Positions 35,145 through 43,011 of a stretch of 46,726 bases of DNA are shown one piece after another. The notes under the pieces are model-generated. The model was not told the DNA's origin. It did no database searches and saw only the letters and a program-made list of their open reading frames with translations. Made by a program: the position numbers and the translations under genes. Each line of letters starts with the position of its first letter. The stretch's first letter is position 1. Source of the DNA: Anaerolineaceae bacterium UBA4775 (lineage in GTDB: Bacteria; Chloroflexota; Anaerolineae; Anaerolineales; Anaerolineaceae); contig DHHJ01000004.1 of the NCBI GenBank assembly GCA_002403205.1, forward strand, positions 1 to 46,726. The letters run 5' to 3'.

Positions 35145-35371
35145 AAAAAAGCGTGGTGGGGACCGTTCAACCAGTGTTTCGGCTACACGAAGTTCCGAAG
35201 ACCTCCGATGACGCCACGGTCATCACTTTCCTTACGGCTTCCATCTGCGAAAGGTTGTCTCCACCGCCATTGAACCAGATGATGCCTCTTCCATTCCCAA
35301 TAACAGCAAGAAGCACTCTTACTGAGCATAAGATGGTTGGCTTTCATCCATCCCTCCCCTAATTAGCGCAA
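35145..35371 (-). other. Intergenic region, possible structured RNA or decayed repeat
   Basis: Between the rpsT terminator and the argS promoter lie about 230 bases with no convincing gene. On the minus strand the stretch ends in CGC followed by six T. Upstream are local dyads (TTCGG/CCGAA around a 12-base loop; GATGAC/GTCATC around 6 bases) and a longer-range match of GGTGGAGAC with GTCCCCACC just before the T tract. A 54-codon frame starting after GGGGAGGG is present but has no recognisable similarity. T-box landmarks were sought and not found. Confidence 0.35.
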
Positions 35372-35396
35372 AGCGGGAGCGCTTTACGCTCCCGCT
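35372..35396 (-). terminator. Terminator after rpsT
   Basis: A perfect 10-bp stem pairs AGCGGGAGCG (35372-35381) with CGCTCCCGCT (35387-35396) around a 5-base loop. On the minus strand TTTGCG follows, so the T tract is short. Confidence 0.75.
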
Positions 35397-35446
35397 GCAA
35401 ATCATCTCAAATTAACGATGCGGACAAGGGATATCGTGCGCAGGCA

Positions 35447-35710
35447 CTAATCCATGCTGTTTAATCGCTGCATCAGCCGGCTTTTCTGGCGTGCTGCTTT
35501 ATTCTTATGAAAAACACCCTTAGAAGCCGCTTTATCCAAAGCCTTGGTCGCGACCTGGGTTGCTTCGCGAGCCTCTTCGATGTTACCGCTCTCAATGGCG
35601 AGCCTGGCTTTCTTGAGCGCCGTGCGGGCTCTGCCTCGAAAGACACGGTTCAGATCTCGCCGCTTCAAATTTTGACGATTGCGTTTGATTTGCGATTTAA
35701 TGTTTGCCAA
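35447..35710 (-). CDS. rpsT: Ribosomal protein S20
   Basis: S20 is a primary-binding protein of the 30S subunit. The 87-residue product starts MANIKSQIKRNRQNLKRRDL and continues with the helical, Lys/Arg-rich body and KGVFHKNKAARQKSRLM, as in all S20. The start codon is TTG at 35710, with GGAGG seven bases upstream; the frame continues ten codons further but that part is not S20-like. E. coli rpsT is also known to use a TTG-type (UUG) start, linked to its autoregulation. Confidence 0.95.
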   Translation of the reverse strand: MANIKSQIKRNRQNLKRRDLNRVFRGRARTALKKARLAIESGNIEEAREATQVATKALDKAASKGVFHKNKAARQKSRLMQRLNSMD

Positions 35711-35792
35711 GTTCCAACCTCCAACAACTTTCTGGATCATCTTTCAAATTTCACGAAGGTCTATTCTACCTGAGCTGAGCGTTTTTGTCCAG

Positions 35793-37133
35793 TCATAGGG
35801 TGTCAAATTCCCCCTCAATTTGCACGGATTCCATATAATCCCTGATTTTGGGGATGGCTGCCATTTTCTCGTAAAAGAAGTTATTGACCACGTTGATCAC
35901 TTCATCCCGCGCAGCTTCAGCTTCCGCGCTGAGGGCTTCATAGGACTCAAGGTTGTGAATGGCATCCCTGAAGCGCAGAATGCGTTTGACGATCTCCGCC
36001 TCGCGGACGTCCTCCATCACGCGGATCACCTCCATCATGAGAGATTCAGCCTGCCTGATCAATTGCTCCGTCTGGAAAGGCGCGTGCATGGCAATGGCGT
36101 CATCCACTGTGCGGATCAGCGACCAGATTTGATACAGCAAAGAGGCCGGTTCGTCAAATAGCTCGCGCAGGAAAACCGCCTCGGAGTAGCGCCCGGTCAA
36201 GCGGAAGATGTTGTACATTCGCTTGGCAGCCTTGCCATAATTGACCTGCTTGGTAAGGTATTTGCGGACTTCACCTTCCAGTGCAGCCACATAATCATCC
36301 AGTGCATCTGCGCTGACATGCTGTGCTAACTTAGCAAAAATCGGTACCGATTCTGCTTGTAAGTAAATCTCCTGGAAGTAGGGGTCCAGGTAACCATCCA
36401 ACGGGGTGATGGACCCATCAGGTGCTTCCCAGGTCACATCGAGCATATTGCTGGCGTTGGCCAACGATCCCCTGATCGGGTCTGCCACCACCCAGTCCAG
36501 CTTACACCAGCCCGGGTCCTGGGCCGCCTGCTCCCACAGGATCTCCTGAGGTTTTCCATCCGGAGTAAAGCCCACCTTCTTCCCCGCCGCGATCTCATCA
36601 GGGGACCACGAAATCGGGCTGTCGGCGCTGTAGGTGCGGTTGCCCTTCACAAAATCAGCCGGGTATGAGCCCATTTTGACCTCGATCAACTGGTAGGTCG
36701 GCCCCTGAACTGTAGAAAGTGCTTTCTCACGCATGATTTCCGCAAAAATCCGGCAAGCCTCCTCACGGGTTGGGGCAATGATGTTCACCCGCTCAAAATA
36801 ATCGGCATCCCCAGGGTAGCGTTGAATTTTCGACTGGGCAGATGACCCCGAAAGGGCCAAGGCCGTTTCCACCCGCCCAGGTTGGTCGTAAAACTCAACC
36901 AACGCACCGATCTTGCGGAAATAATCCAGTCGGTCAGGGCTGAAATCCAGCATGACGATGTTTTGGCCAAAAACGCCGGTGCGCTCACAATAGGCCATAT
37001 CATCCTCGCTTTCTTTGGCCTTCCTGATCGCCTCCAGCCATTCCAACGCCTCCTGTTCGTTCATCTCAACATTCAATCGCTGGGCCGATTCGATCACTTC
37101 TTGTATTGCTTCTCGAGAAAACTGGGGACTCAT
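35793..37133 (-). CDS. Orphan protein with polymerase-beta-type nucleotidyltransferase motif
   Basis: A 446-residue soluble protein that I do not recognise by name. Residues 92-120 read as the nucleotidyltransferase core: G96-S97, eleven residues, then D109-A110-D111 (YPGDADYFERV), with Glu151 in YQLIEVKMGS as a possible third metal ligand. The N-terminal 90 residues are helical and charged; residues 260-446 are helical, ending in NFFYEKMAAIPKIRDYMESV. No membrane segment or signal is seen. It has its own promoter and is divergent from rnpB. RNA or nucleotide transfer is possible, but substrate is unknown. Confidence 0.55.
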   Translation of the reverse strand: MSPQFSREAIQEVIESAQRLNVEMNEQEALEWLEAIRKAKESEDDMAYCERTGVFGQNIVMLDFSPDRLDYFRKIGALVEFYDQPGRVETALALSGSSAQSKIQRYPGDADYFERVNIIAPTREEACRIFAEIMREKALSTVQGPTYQLIEVKMGSYPADFVKGNRTYSADSPISWSPDEIAAGKKVGFTPDGKPQEILWEQAAQDPGWCKLDWVVADPIRGSLANASNMLDVTWEAPDGSITPLDGYLDPYFQEIYLQAESVPIFAKLAQHVSADALDDYVAALEGEVRKYLTKQVNYGKAAKRMYNIFRLTGRYSEAVFLRELFDEPASLLYQIWSLIRTVDDAIAMHAPFQTEQLIRQAESLMMEVIRVMEDVREAEIVKRILRFRDAIHNLESYEALSAEAEAARDEVINVVNNFFYEKMAAIPKIRDYMESVQIEGEFDTL

Positions 37134-37167
37134 TGACGCTCACCTCCGATCGTATTGGATTTCTGAT

Positions 37168-37197
37168 AGCATACATTAATATGACCAATTAAGTCAA
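37168..37197 (-). promoter_or_regulatory. Promoter of the orphan nucleotidyltransferase-like gene
   Basis: On the minus strand TTGACT (37192-37197), an 18-bp spacer and TATGCT (37168-37173). The start codon at 37133 has GGAGGTG just upstream. Confidence 0.7.
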
Positions 37198-37276
37198 GTT
37201 TTGGAACACATCCTGTGAGGCCCATACCCTGGCGCAATCCCCGTCCCGGATTAATACCATTCAGACAAATTAATCG

Positions 37277-37282
37277 TATAAT
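37277..37282 (+). promoter_or_regulatory. -10 of rnpB
   Basis: A perfect TATAAT lies 18 bases before the first base of the RNase P RNA helix P1; the -35 is weak. The transcript would start near 37289. Confidence 0.6.
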
Positions 37283-37300
37283 GAGTATCCACTCGAAAAT

Positions 37301-37687
37301 GACCAGGTCGGCCGGATGGACGCGGGCACAGCGTGCCCGAGGAAAGTCCGCACACCACAGGGCAGCATGCCGGGTAACACCCGGAAGCGTGTAAGCGTTT
37401 GGAACAGGGCCACAGAAAGCAAACCGCTCACCTATCGGGTGAGTAAGGGTGAAACGGCGGTGTAAGAGACCACCGGCAGGGGCCGCAATGCCCCTGGCCA
37501 GGCAACCCCTATGCGGTGCAAGGTCAAGCAGGAGAGAAGCTTAGTCATAAGCGGGAACCGCCCGGTTCCCAACCATCTCCGGGTAGACCGCTCGAGCTGG
37601 CAGGTGACTGCCCGCCCAGATAGATGTCCATCCAGGTGGTTTACCACCGGACAGAATGCGGCTTACAGGCTGGCCTGGTCTTTTTTT
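37301..37687 (+). ncRNA. rnpB: RNase P RNA
   Basis: This is the catalytic RNA that matures tRNA 5' ends. The conserved core elements are present in order: GAGGAAAGTCC near the 5' end, the ACAGAAAGCAAACCG-type central segment, and ACAGAATGCGGCTTACAG near the 3' end. GACCAGG (37301-37307) pairs with CCTGGTC (37674-37680) to form helix P1, and seven T follow directly, making P1 part of the terminator. Length is about 380 bases, typical of bacterial ancestral-type RNase P RNA. A plus-strand promoter lies just upstream. Confidence 0.95.
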
Positions 37688-37895
37688 AGTGTCCACCCAG
37701 CAGGAATATCAGTCTATATATTTAACCCTATCCAAACGGCAACAACAGAAATTAACCAAGACTCTCAGGGATGTAATTTTCCACCTGCCTGATCATTTCC
37801 TGAATAAGATCAGGGTTCGATCACACATTTTGTTTCTTTACAAATGAAAACAGGCTGAGAGCACCTTTTACACTTGCTCATATCACCCGTCCTTA

Positions 37896-37925
37896 TTGAT
37901 TTTTACCCCCCATTCTTTATATAAT
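37896..37925 (+). promoter_or_regulatory. Promoter of the DUF488 gene, placed for a leaderless mRNA
   Basis: TTGATT (37896-37901), an 18-bp spacer and TATAAT (37920-37925). The ATG begins six bases after the -10, where transcription would start. Confidence 0.65.
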
Positions 37926-37930
37926 AGAGT

Positions 37931-38413
37931 ATGGCTCAGACGATTTACACGGTCGGGCATAACAGCCTCAGCTTTATGCAGTTCATCACGCTGATCCAGG
38001 CGAACAACATCAGCCACATTGTTGATATCCGCAGCATCCCTTACAGCAAATACGCGCCCTGGAGCGACAAATCGCGCCTGTCTGAATTGCTCAGACCTTT
38101 CAAAATCAGGTACACCTATCTCGGCCATAAACTCGGGGGCAAAAAAATCAACCAGGAGATACAGTCCAAACGCCAAAGCCAGTCATCTCAAGGCCTCTAC
38201 GACGAAGCCATCCAGGTTTTGCTGCAGCTCTCGATGCGTGACAACCTGACGTTGTTATGCGCCGAGGGTGATCCCGCCAAATGCCACCGGCAGCACATCA
38301 TCGCCCAAACCTTACTGGAAACAGACATCAAGGTTCTGCACATTCTCAAAGATGGGACCATCAAAGAGGCCTGGAAAGAAGAAAAAGCTGCCAGCCAACC
38401 CAATCTGCTTTGA
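37931..38413 (+). CDS. DUF488 family protein
   Basis: A 160-residue soluble protein of the DUF488 family, whose function is not established. Family marks are IYTVGHNSLSF at the start, VDIRSIPYSKYAPWSDKSRL (the D-x-R and basic surface stretch) and LLCAEGDPAKCHRQHIIA near the end, with a conserved Cys-Glu and Cys-His-Arg. No ribosome binding site is visible and the promoter -10 is six bases before the ATG, so it may be translated from a leaderless mRNA. It stands alone between rnpB and the lipoprotein gene. Confidence 0.85.
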   Translation: MAQTIYTVGHNSLSFMQFITLIQANNISHIVDIRSIPYSKYAPWSDKSRLSELLRPFKIRYTYLGHKLGGKKINQEIQSKRQSQSSQGLYDEAIQVLLQLSMRDNLTLLCAEGDPAKCHRQHIIAQTLLETDIKVLHILKDGTIKEAWKEEKAASQPNLL

Positions 38414-38492
38414 AGCGTGTTGCGAAAAACCGATTCTCAGGGAATAATTAAATCACAAACATGATCTTAGACCAAGCTGTAAGGATGCCACC

Positions 38493-40118
38493 ATGCCAAT
38501 CCGAAAAATCCTGACTTTGATCTTCCTTATGGCCGTTCTTCTGGCCGGCTGCTATCTTCCCAACGAGCCTTGGGTGCTCGTCGAAATCACCAATCTGACT
38601 GACGGCCAATCCGTGGTCGTCAACGAAGAGGTGCAGATTTTATCCGAAGCCAGATCATCCCAGGGGATTGATCGGGTTGAGCTGTACATCAATGGAGAAT
38701 CGGATTCCATTAATGAACCACCTTTCGGTACGCCCCGAGAGTACACGGCCGATCAGGGATGGCTTCCTGAGGAAGTCGGCCTGGTGATTATCTCCGCCCT
38801 GGCTTTTGATCGCAATGGCAACCCCTCTGAACCTTTCAGCATCACCCTGCAGGTGGTTGGGTCAGCCGAGGAGATTGAGGTCGAACCCACGCCCACGCCG
38901 ACCCTTTCACCTGCGGAAATCGCCCAGACTCAAACCGCCCAGGCGGGCTGCACCAACGGCGCCACATTCGTCGAACACATCACCATCCCGATCAATACCG
39001 AAATTACTGCAAGATCCAACTTCACCAAAATCTGGCGGGTGAGCAATACCGGCACCTGCGATTGGACGGGCTACCAGATGGTTCTTTCCAGCGGAGACCT
39101 GATGGAGGCCAGTTCGCCGACCGCCCTGCCGGTGGTGAACGCTGGTGCCAACGCAGACATTGTGCTCAATATGGTCGCACCGTCAGACCCGGGAACACAT
39201 ACCGGGGTCTGGCGCATCCAGGCTGGTGATGGAATCCCCTTTGGCCCTGAACTCACTGTCACGATCAACGTGCCGGAAACCCCCACCGATACGCCAACCC
39301 CCACACCGACCTTAACCTTTACGCCCACTCTCACGTCAACGCCCTCTCGGACACCAACGCCCACCCGGACTCCCACACCCGTCTCAACAGCAACCGCAAC
39401 AACGGCCCCTCTAAGTGTAGAACAACACACCCGCCAAATTATCTTCATGCCGAGCACAACCGAGACCCATACCATCAACTGCCCTTCGGGATCAGTGGTC
39501 GTGTCTGGTGGTTTTTCACATCAAACAGGGGTGCGTGTGTGGCGCTCATCCATGAGCGGTAATGGATGGCTTGTGTCGGCCACCAATACACAAAACACCC
39601 CCAGGGAAATCACCATCGCTGCCACATGTTTATCCAATTCGGGCGGCAGCTCATCATCAATCAGCTTAAACCAGCCTGCCCTGCCCAACGATTTCACACA
39701 CTTTGTGGTTGACTGTCCCACCGGGTCGGTGGTGACCGGCGGCGGATGGGACCTTGGCAATCAGACCAATCTGCATGTCTACCACTCAGCCAAATCCGTG
39801 AATAGCTGGGCATTAACCATCAACAACCCCGGCGGCAATGCCCAGCCCATGACCGCCTATGCCGTCTGCCTGTCAGGCGTCTCAGGAAGCACTGTGCAAC
39901 GAGAAAACCGAGAAAATATTGTGCCCCCCAACAGCACAGCCAGCGTTCAGCAGCTATGCACCTCAGGCAGTGTTGTGACCGGCGGTGGTTTCTCGATGGA
40001 TCGGGAATTGATTCTGTTCAACACCACTAAAGAGAACAACGGCTGGATAAATTATGTGGCCAATCCAACCGGTGAGGAAAAACGTTTAGACACCTTTGCC
40101 ATCTGCTTTACGCCGTAA
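38493..40118 (+). CDS. Large lipoprotein with Ig-like, NBR1-type and triplicated C-terminal repeats
   Basis: A 541-residue exported protein with a classic lipobox (LLAGC, Cys20). Domains in order: a bacterial Ig-like domain (about 26-125), a short Thr-Pro linker, an NBR1-type Ig domain (about 153-260, with FTKIWRVSNTGTCDW and TGVWRIQAGDG), a long Thr-Pro linker (261-306), and three tandem repeats at C330-C379, C408-C459 and C489-C538. Each repeat opens with C-x-S/T-G-S-V-V and a GGG/SGG turn and closes with a Cys, suggesting one disulfide each. It is anchored on the outer membrane face and probably binds or displays; ligand unknown. Confidence 0.8.
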   Translation: MPIRKILTLIFLMAVLLAGCYLPNEPWVLVEITNLTDGQSVVVNEEVQILSEARSSQGIDRVELYINGESDSINEPPFGTPREYTADQGWLPEEVGLVIISALAFDRNGNPSEPFSITLQVVGSAEEIEVEPTPTPTLSPAEIAQTQTAQAGCTNGATFVEHITIPINTEITARSNFTKIWRVSNTGTCDWTGYQMVLSSGDLMEASSPTALPVVNAGANADIVLNMVAPSDPGTHTGVWRIQAGDGIPFGPELTVTINVPETPTDTPTPTPTLTFTPTLTSTPSRTPTPTRTPTPVSTATATTAPLSVEQHTRQIIFMPSTTETHTINCPSGSVVVSGGFSHQTGVRVWRSSMSGNGWLVSATNTQNTPREITIAATCLSNSGGSSSSISLNQPALPNDFTHFVVDCPTGSVVTGGGWDLGNQTNLHVYHSAKSVNSWALTINNPGGNAQPMTAYAVCLSGVSGSTVQRENRENIVPPNSTASVQQLCTSGSVVTGGGFSMDRELILFNTTKENNGWINYVANPTGEEKRLDTFAICFTP

Positions 40119-40148
40119 GCAGCCTGCGGTTATTATTCGATGACCCTA

Positions 40149-40178
40149 ATGCAGGTTTTCTGACCCGGAAACCTGCAT
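40149..40178 (+). terminator. Hairpin after the large lipoprotein gene
   Basis: ATGCAGGTTT (40149-40158) pairs perfectly with AAACCTGCAT (40169-40178), plus two inner pairs around a 6-base loop. No T run follows, so termination would be weak. Confidence 0.5.
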
Positions 40179-40205
40179 CACCGCGTTAAACTGCCCTATA
40201 CTGGG

Positions 40206-40211
40206 TATAAT
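40206..40211 (+). promoter_or_regulatory. Possible -10 of the NDK-like gene
   Basis: A perfect TATAAT 41 bases before the chosen start; the -35 is poor. Confidence 0.45.
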
Positions 40212-40246
40212 AAGCAGCGGACATCACGAGTGAGGTGGTAATAAAT

Positions 40247-41242
40247 ATGGCAAATTTTTTCTCAAAAGACCTGATCCGCGCAACAAAATCGGCAACCTCG
40301 GCACAAATCATCCAGCCCGTTCAGATCGGCCAAACAGACCGGCAAAATGAACTGGTTTTTTTTGTTAAACCCGAATTGTTCGATGTCGCTGACGATGTAA
40401 AAATCCTCAACAGCCTCCAATTGATTGAAAGTAAGTTTGAAACTTTCCAAGTTGAGGTCAATGGCATGCTGATCCTGCCGGGGAGCGTACTGGCGGCATT
40501 TGAGATCATGAACCGCCATTACGGGTTCATCAATCAGCTCTCGCGCAAAGCCTCTGAAATGGTCACGGATGAAAACCGCCAAGAGATGATCAACATGCTC
40601 GATCCCGGTCAGAACGGGGATCACATCATCCTCGGCGGGCATGAATTCCAACAGCATTACCAGGCAGATGTCGACACACTCAATGAAATCTGGTTCGGGC
40701 AAGGGGCGAAAAAACTGCGCAGCGGATTTTACTTCATCGAACACACCTTCAAAGGTGACCCGATCCTCCTGGTGAACGGCTTTCACCCTTCGCAGTTGCT
40801 GCACTTCACTCGCGAAGACCACCGCATCCTCCTGATGCTAACCCATGCCGACACCGATTGGTATGACCTCAAATTCAGCCTGGTCGGCGACACCTTCCCC
40901 GAGCGCGCTGACCCTGATTCCATCCGCGGTCAGCTGTTTGCCAATCCTGCGCGATATGGCCAGGATGAAGTCGGCATCAACACCAACGGGGTTCATTTAT
41001 CGGCCGGTCCCTTTGAGGCTGCTTTCGAAGTGGTCAATTTCTTTGGCAAGATCCTCTCACTCGACCCGGAACAAACACCTCCCCTGGCAATCCAACGCAC
41101 CATCGAGGCTGGTGTCAGCCCAAATCAAGCCCTGTCATTACTGAATAACCCCCCCGTTGGCGATAGCGACCTGTTTTCTAAGACAGAAAACCTGAACACA
41201 GGCCAAGCCATTCAGTTTGCCACAGAAAACTTTAACCTGTAG
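40247..41242 (+). CDS. Divergent nucleoside-diphosphate-kinase-like protein
   Basis: A 331-residue soluble protein. The N-terminal ELVFFVKPELFD (Lys41-Pro42) resembles the first strand of nucleoside-diphosphate kinase, and DPDSIRGQLFANPARYG (Arg227) with INTNGVHLSAGPFEAAFEVV (Asn247, His250) resembles the kinase segment that holds the catalytic His. Between them lies an insertion of about 100 residues, and after residue 270 a further tail of about 60, so it is twice the usual size. GAGGTGG precedes ATG 40247; a GTG four codons upstream is also in frame. Activity is unproven. It precedes the SIS gene by 18 bases. Confidence 0.55.
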   Translation: MANFFSKDLIRATKSATSAQIIQPVQIGQTDRQNELVFFVKPELFDVADDVKILNSLQLIESKFETFQVEVNGMLILPGSVLAAFEIMNRHYGFINQLSRKASEMVTDENRQEMINMLDPGQNGDHIILGGHEFQQHYQADVDTLNEIWFGQGAKKLRSGFYFIEHTFKGDPILLVNGFHPSQLLHFTREDHRILLMLTHADTDWYDLKFSLVGDTFPERADPDSIRGQLFANPARYGQDEVGINTNGVHLSAGPFEAAFEVVNFFGKILSLDPEQTPPLAIQRTIEAGVSPNQALSLLNNPPVGDSDLFSKTENLNTGQAIQFATENFNL

Positions 41243-41260
41243 TCCTAACTCGAGATTATC

Positions 41261-42313
41261 ATGACTTCTATTCAAAACACCCACTTATTCCAGGAAATCC
41301 ATCAGCAGCCCGAGGTGATCCAGCGCCTGGTGGGCCAGCCGCAGGAAACCATCACCGCCCTGGCGGATCAAATCCGCTCGCGGGGGATCACACAGGTCTA
41401 TATTGCTGCCCGGGGTACCAGCGACAATGCCGGACGCTATGCGCAATACATCCTGGGCGCCTACAACGGTTTGATGGTCACATTGGCCACCCCCAGCCTG
41501 TTCACGATCTACCAGCAGGTCCCCAACCTATCGGACTCACTTGTGTTAGGGATCAGCCAGAGCGGTAAAAGCCCAGATATCGTGTCCGTGCTTGCCGAGG
41601 GCAGGAAACAAGGCGCACTCACTGCGGCGCTCACAAACCATCCCGAGTCAGATTTGGGCATGGCCGCTGAGATCATCCTGGATTTGAGCGCCGGCAAAGA
41701 GATCTCTCTTGCGGCGACCAAAACCTACACATCCCAATTGACCTGCCTGGCATCTCTGTCCGTCGCGCTGGACCCATCAGAGGAACGGCGTACCAAACTC
41801 ATTGAGCTTCCGCAAGATATTGAAAAAACCTTTGACCTTGAGGATTACGTCCACAGCCTGGTTGAACGTTACCGCTACATGACTCAATGTACAGTGATCG
41901 GTCGGGGGTTCAATTACGCCTCAGCCTTTGAATTCTCGCTTAAATTGAAAGAGCTCACCTACACCATTGCCGAGCCTTATTCCAGCGCCGATTTTCTCCA
42001 CGGCCCGGTGGCCCTGGTGGATCAAGGTTTCCCGGTGTTTGTGATCGCACCCAGCGGGATGATGATCCCTGAGATGAAGTCATTGGTTGGCGAGGTCATG
42101 GATCGGCATGCCGAGGTGATCATGCTCAGCGATCATCAAGACCTGCTCAAAACAACAAAGCACGCCCTGGCGCTGCCTGCCGGCGTCCCCGAGTGGCTTT
42201 CCCCGATCACAGCCATCATCCCGGCCCAGATGTTTGCCATGTACCTGGCAGTAACCCGCGGCATCGACGTCGACAACCCGCGCGGCCTGAGCAAGGTCAC
42301 TCAGACCTGGTAA
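41261..42313 (+). CDS. Double-SIS sugar-phosphate isomerase/deaminase (NagB-II/GlmS-C type)
   Basis: A 350-residue protein with two SIS domains, equal to the isomerase half of GlmS without the glutamine amidotransferase domain. Marks are AARGTSDNAGRYAQYILG, the phosphosugar-binding SQSGKSPDIV, AATKTYTSQL, GRGFNYASAFEFSLKLKEL and the C-terminal DNPRGLSKVTQTW. Such stand-alone proteins often act as glucosamine-6-phosphate deaminases or related aminosugar isomerases. It follows the NDK-like gene closely and may share its transcript. A partial dyad (42318-42355) in the gap to the convergent nitroreductase may act as a weak terminator. Confidence 0.85.
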   Translation: MTSIQNTHLFQEIHQQPEVIQRLVGQPQETITALADQIRSRGITQVYIAARGTSDNAGRYAQYILGAYNGLMVTLATPSLFTIYQQVPNLSDSLVLGISQSGKSPDIVSVLAEGRKQGALTAALTNHPESDLGMAAEIILDLSAGKEISLAATKTYTSQLTCLASLSVALDPSEERRTKLIELPQDIEKTFDLEDYVHSLVERYRYMTQCTVIGRGFNYASAFEFSLKLKELTYTIAEPYSSADFLHGPVALVDQGFPVFVIAPSGMMIPEMKSLVGEVMDRHAEVIMLSDHQDLLKTTKHALALPAGVPEWLSPITAIIPAQMFAMYLAVTRGIDVDNPRGLSKVTQTW

Positions 42314-42359
42314 GCAGTGAATCGCCACCGAATAGTAACCAATCGGCGTCGATTTTCAT

Positions 42360-42938
42360 TTATACATCGTGAAGGATCAACTCATCCAATCCCCGTTTGG
42401 GTACATGATGGACATCATCCTGATCTCGATAGTAAGACACATCCTGGTTATCACCGAGATCATCAATGACCACTACTTCAGCGGGTTTTCCCAGCGCGAG
42501 CACGAGTAAGATCTCATACCTGTCAGGGATCCCCAAAGCTGATCGCAACGCCTCCTTCTTCGCAGATCCCATGATACAACCCCCCAAACCCTTTTCTGCA
42601 GCGCCAAGCATGATGCTTTGAGCTGCGATCCCGTGATCAACGCCAAAACTATCCTTTATCGCGGTATCCCCCAGGATGATGATGTACGCGCTGGGCCGTT
42701 CTCCTTCGACCGGGCCGTGCCAATGCTCCAAGCCACCCGCCCAGCCCATGTGTGGAAAAATCAACGCATTCATTTCTCCAGTGTTGCTCAACCAGAATTT
42801 TAAGGGCTGTGCATTCATCCCGGTTGGCGAAAACCGCGCCAAACTGACAAAGGCCCGCAATGTTTCACCAGAGATCGGGTTGCTTTCATCAAATCGCCGG
42901 TAGCTGCGGCTATTCTTGACCAAAGTATTGAGGTCCAT
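42360..42938 (-). CDS. Nitroreductase-family flavoprotein
   Basis: A 192-residue protein of the FMN-dependent nitroreductase fold. It starts MDLNTLVKNSRSYRRFD, whose Ser-Arg-Ser-Tyr-Arg-Arg pattern binds FMN phosphate, followed by FSPTGMNAQPLKFWL, DHGIAAQSIMLGAAEKGLGG and a C-terminal ALGKPAE. The frame stays open upstream into recF, but AGGAGG directly before ATG 42938 fixes the start. The physiological substrate is unknown; the length is short and typical of the small subfamily. Confidence 0.88.
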   Translation of the reverse strand: MDLNTLVKNSRSYRRFDESNPISGETLRAFVSLARFSPTGMNAQPLKFWLSNTGEMNALIFPHMGWAGGLEHWHGPVEGERPSAYIIILGDTAIKDSFGVDHGIAAQSIMLGAAEKGLGGCIMGSAKKEALRSALGIPDRYEILLVLALGKPAEVVVIDDLGDNQDVSYYRDQDDVHHVPKRGLDELILHDV

Positions 42939-43011
42939 GCAATTATTCCTCCTAAGGCAGCAAAAAAACTCAATCATCAACCACGACCAAGGCTTTGTGC
43001 TTTCCCCCCAC

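Noticed and set aside
35085..35446. T-box riboswitch in front of argS
   Set aside because: The T-box core sequence and a matching antiterminator were not found; argS has its own extended -10 downstream of the T6 tract.
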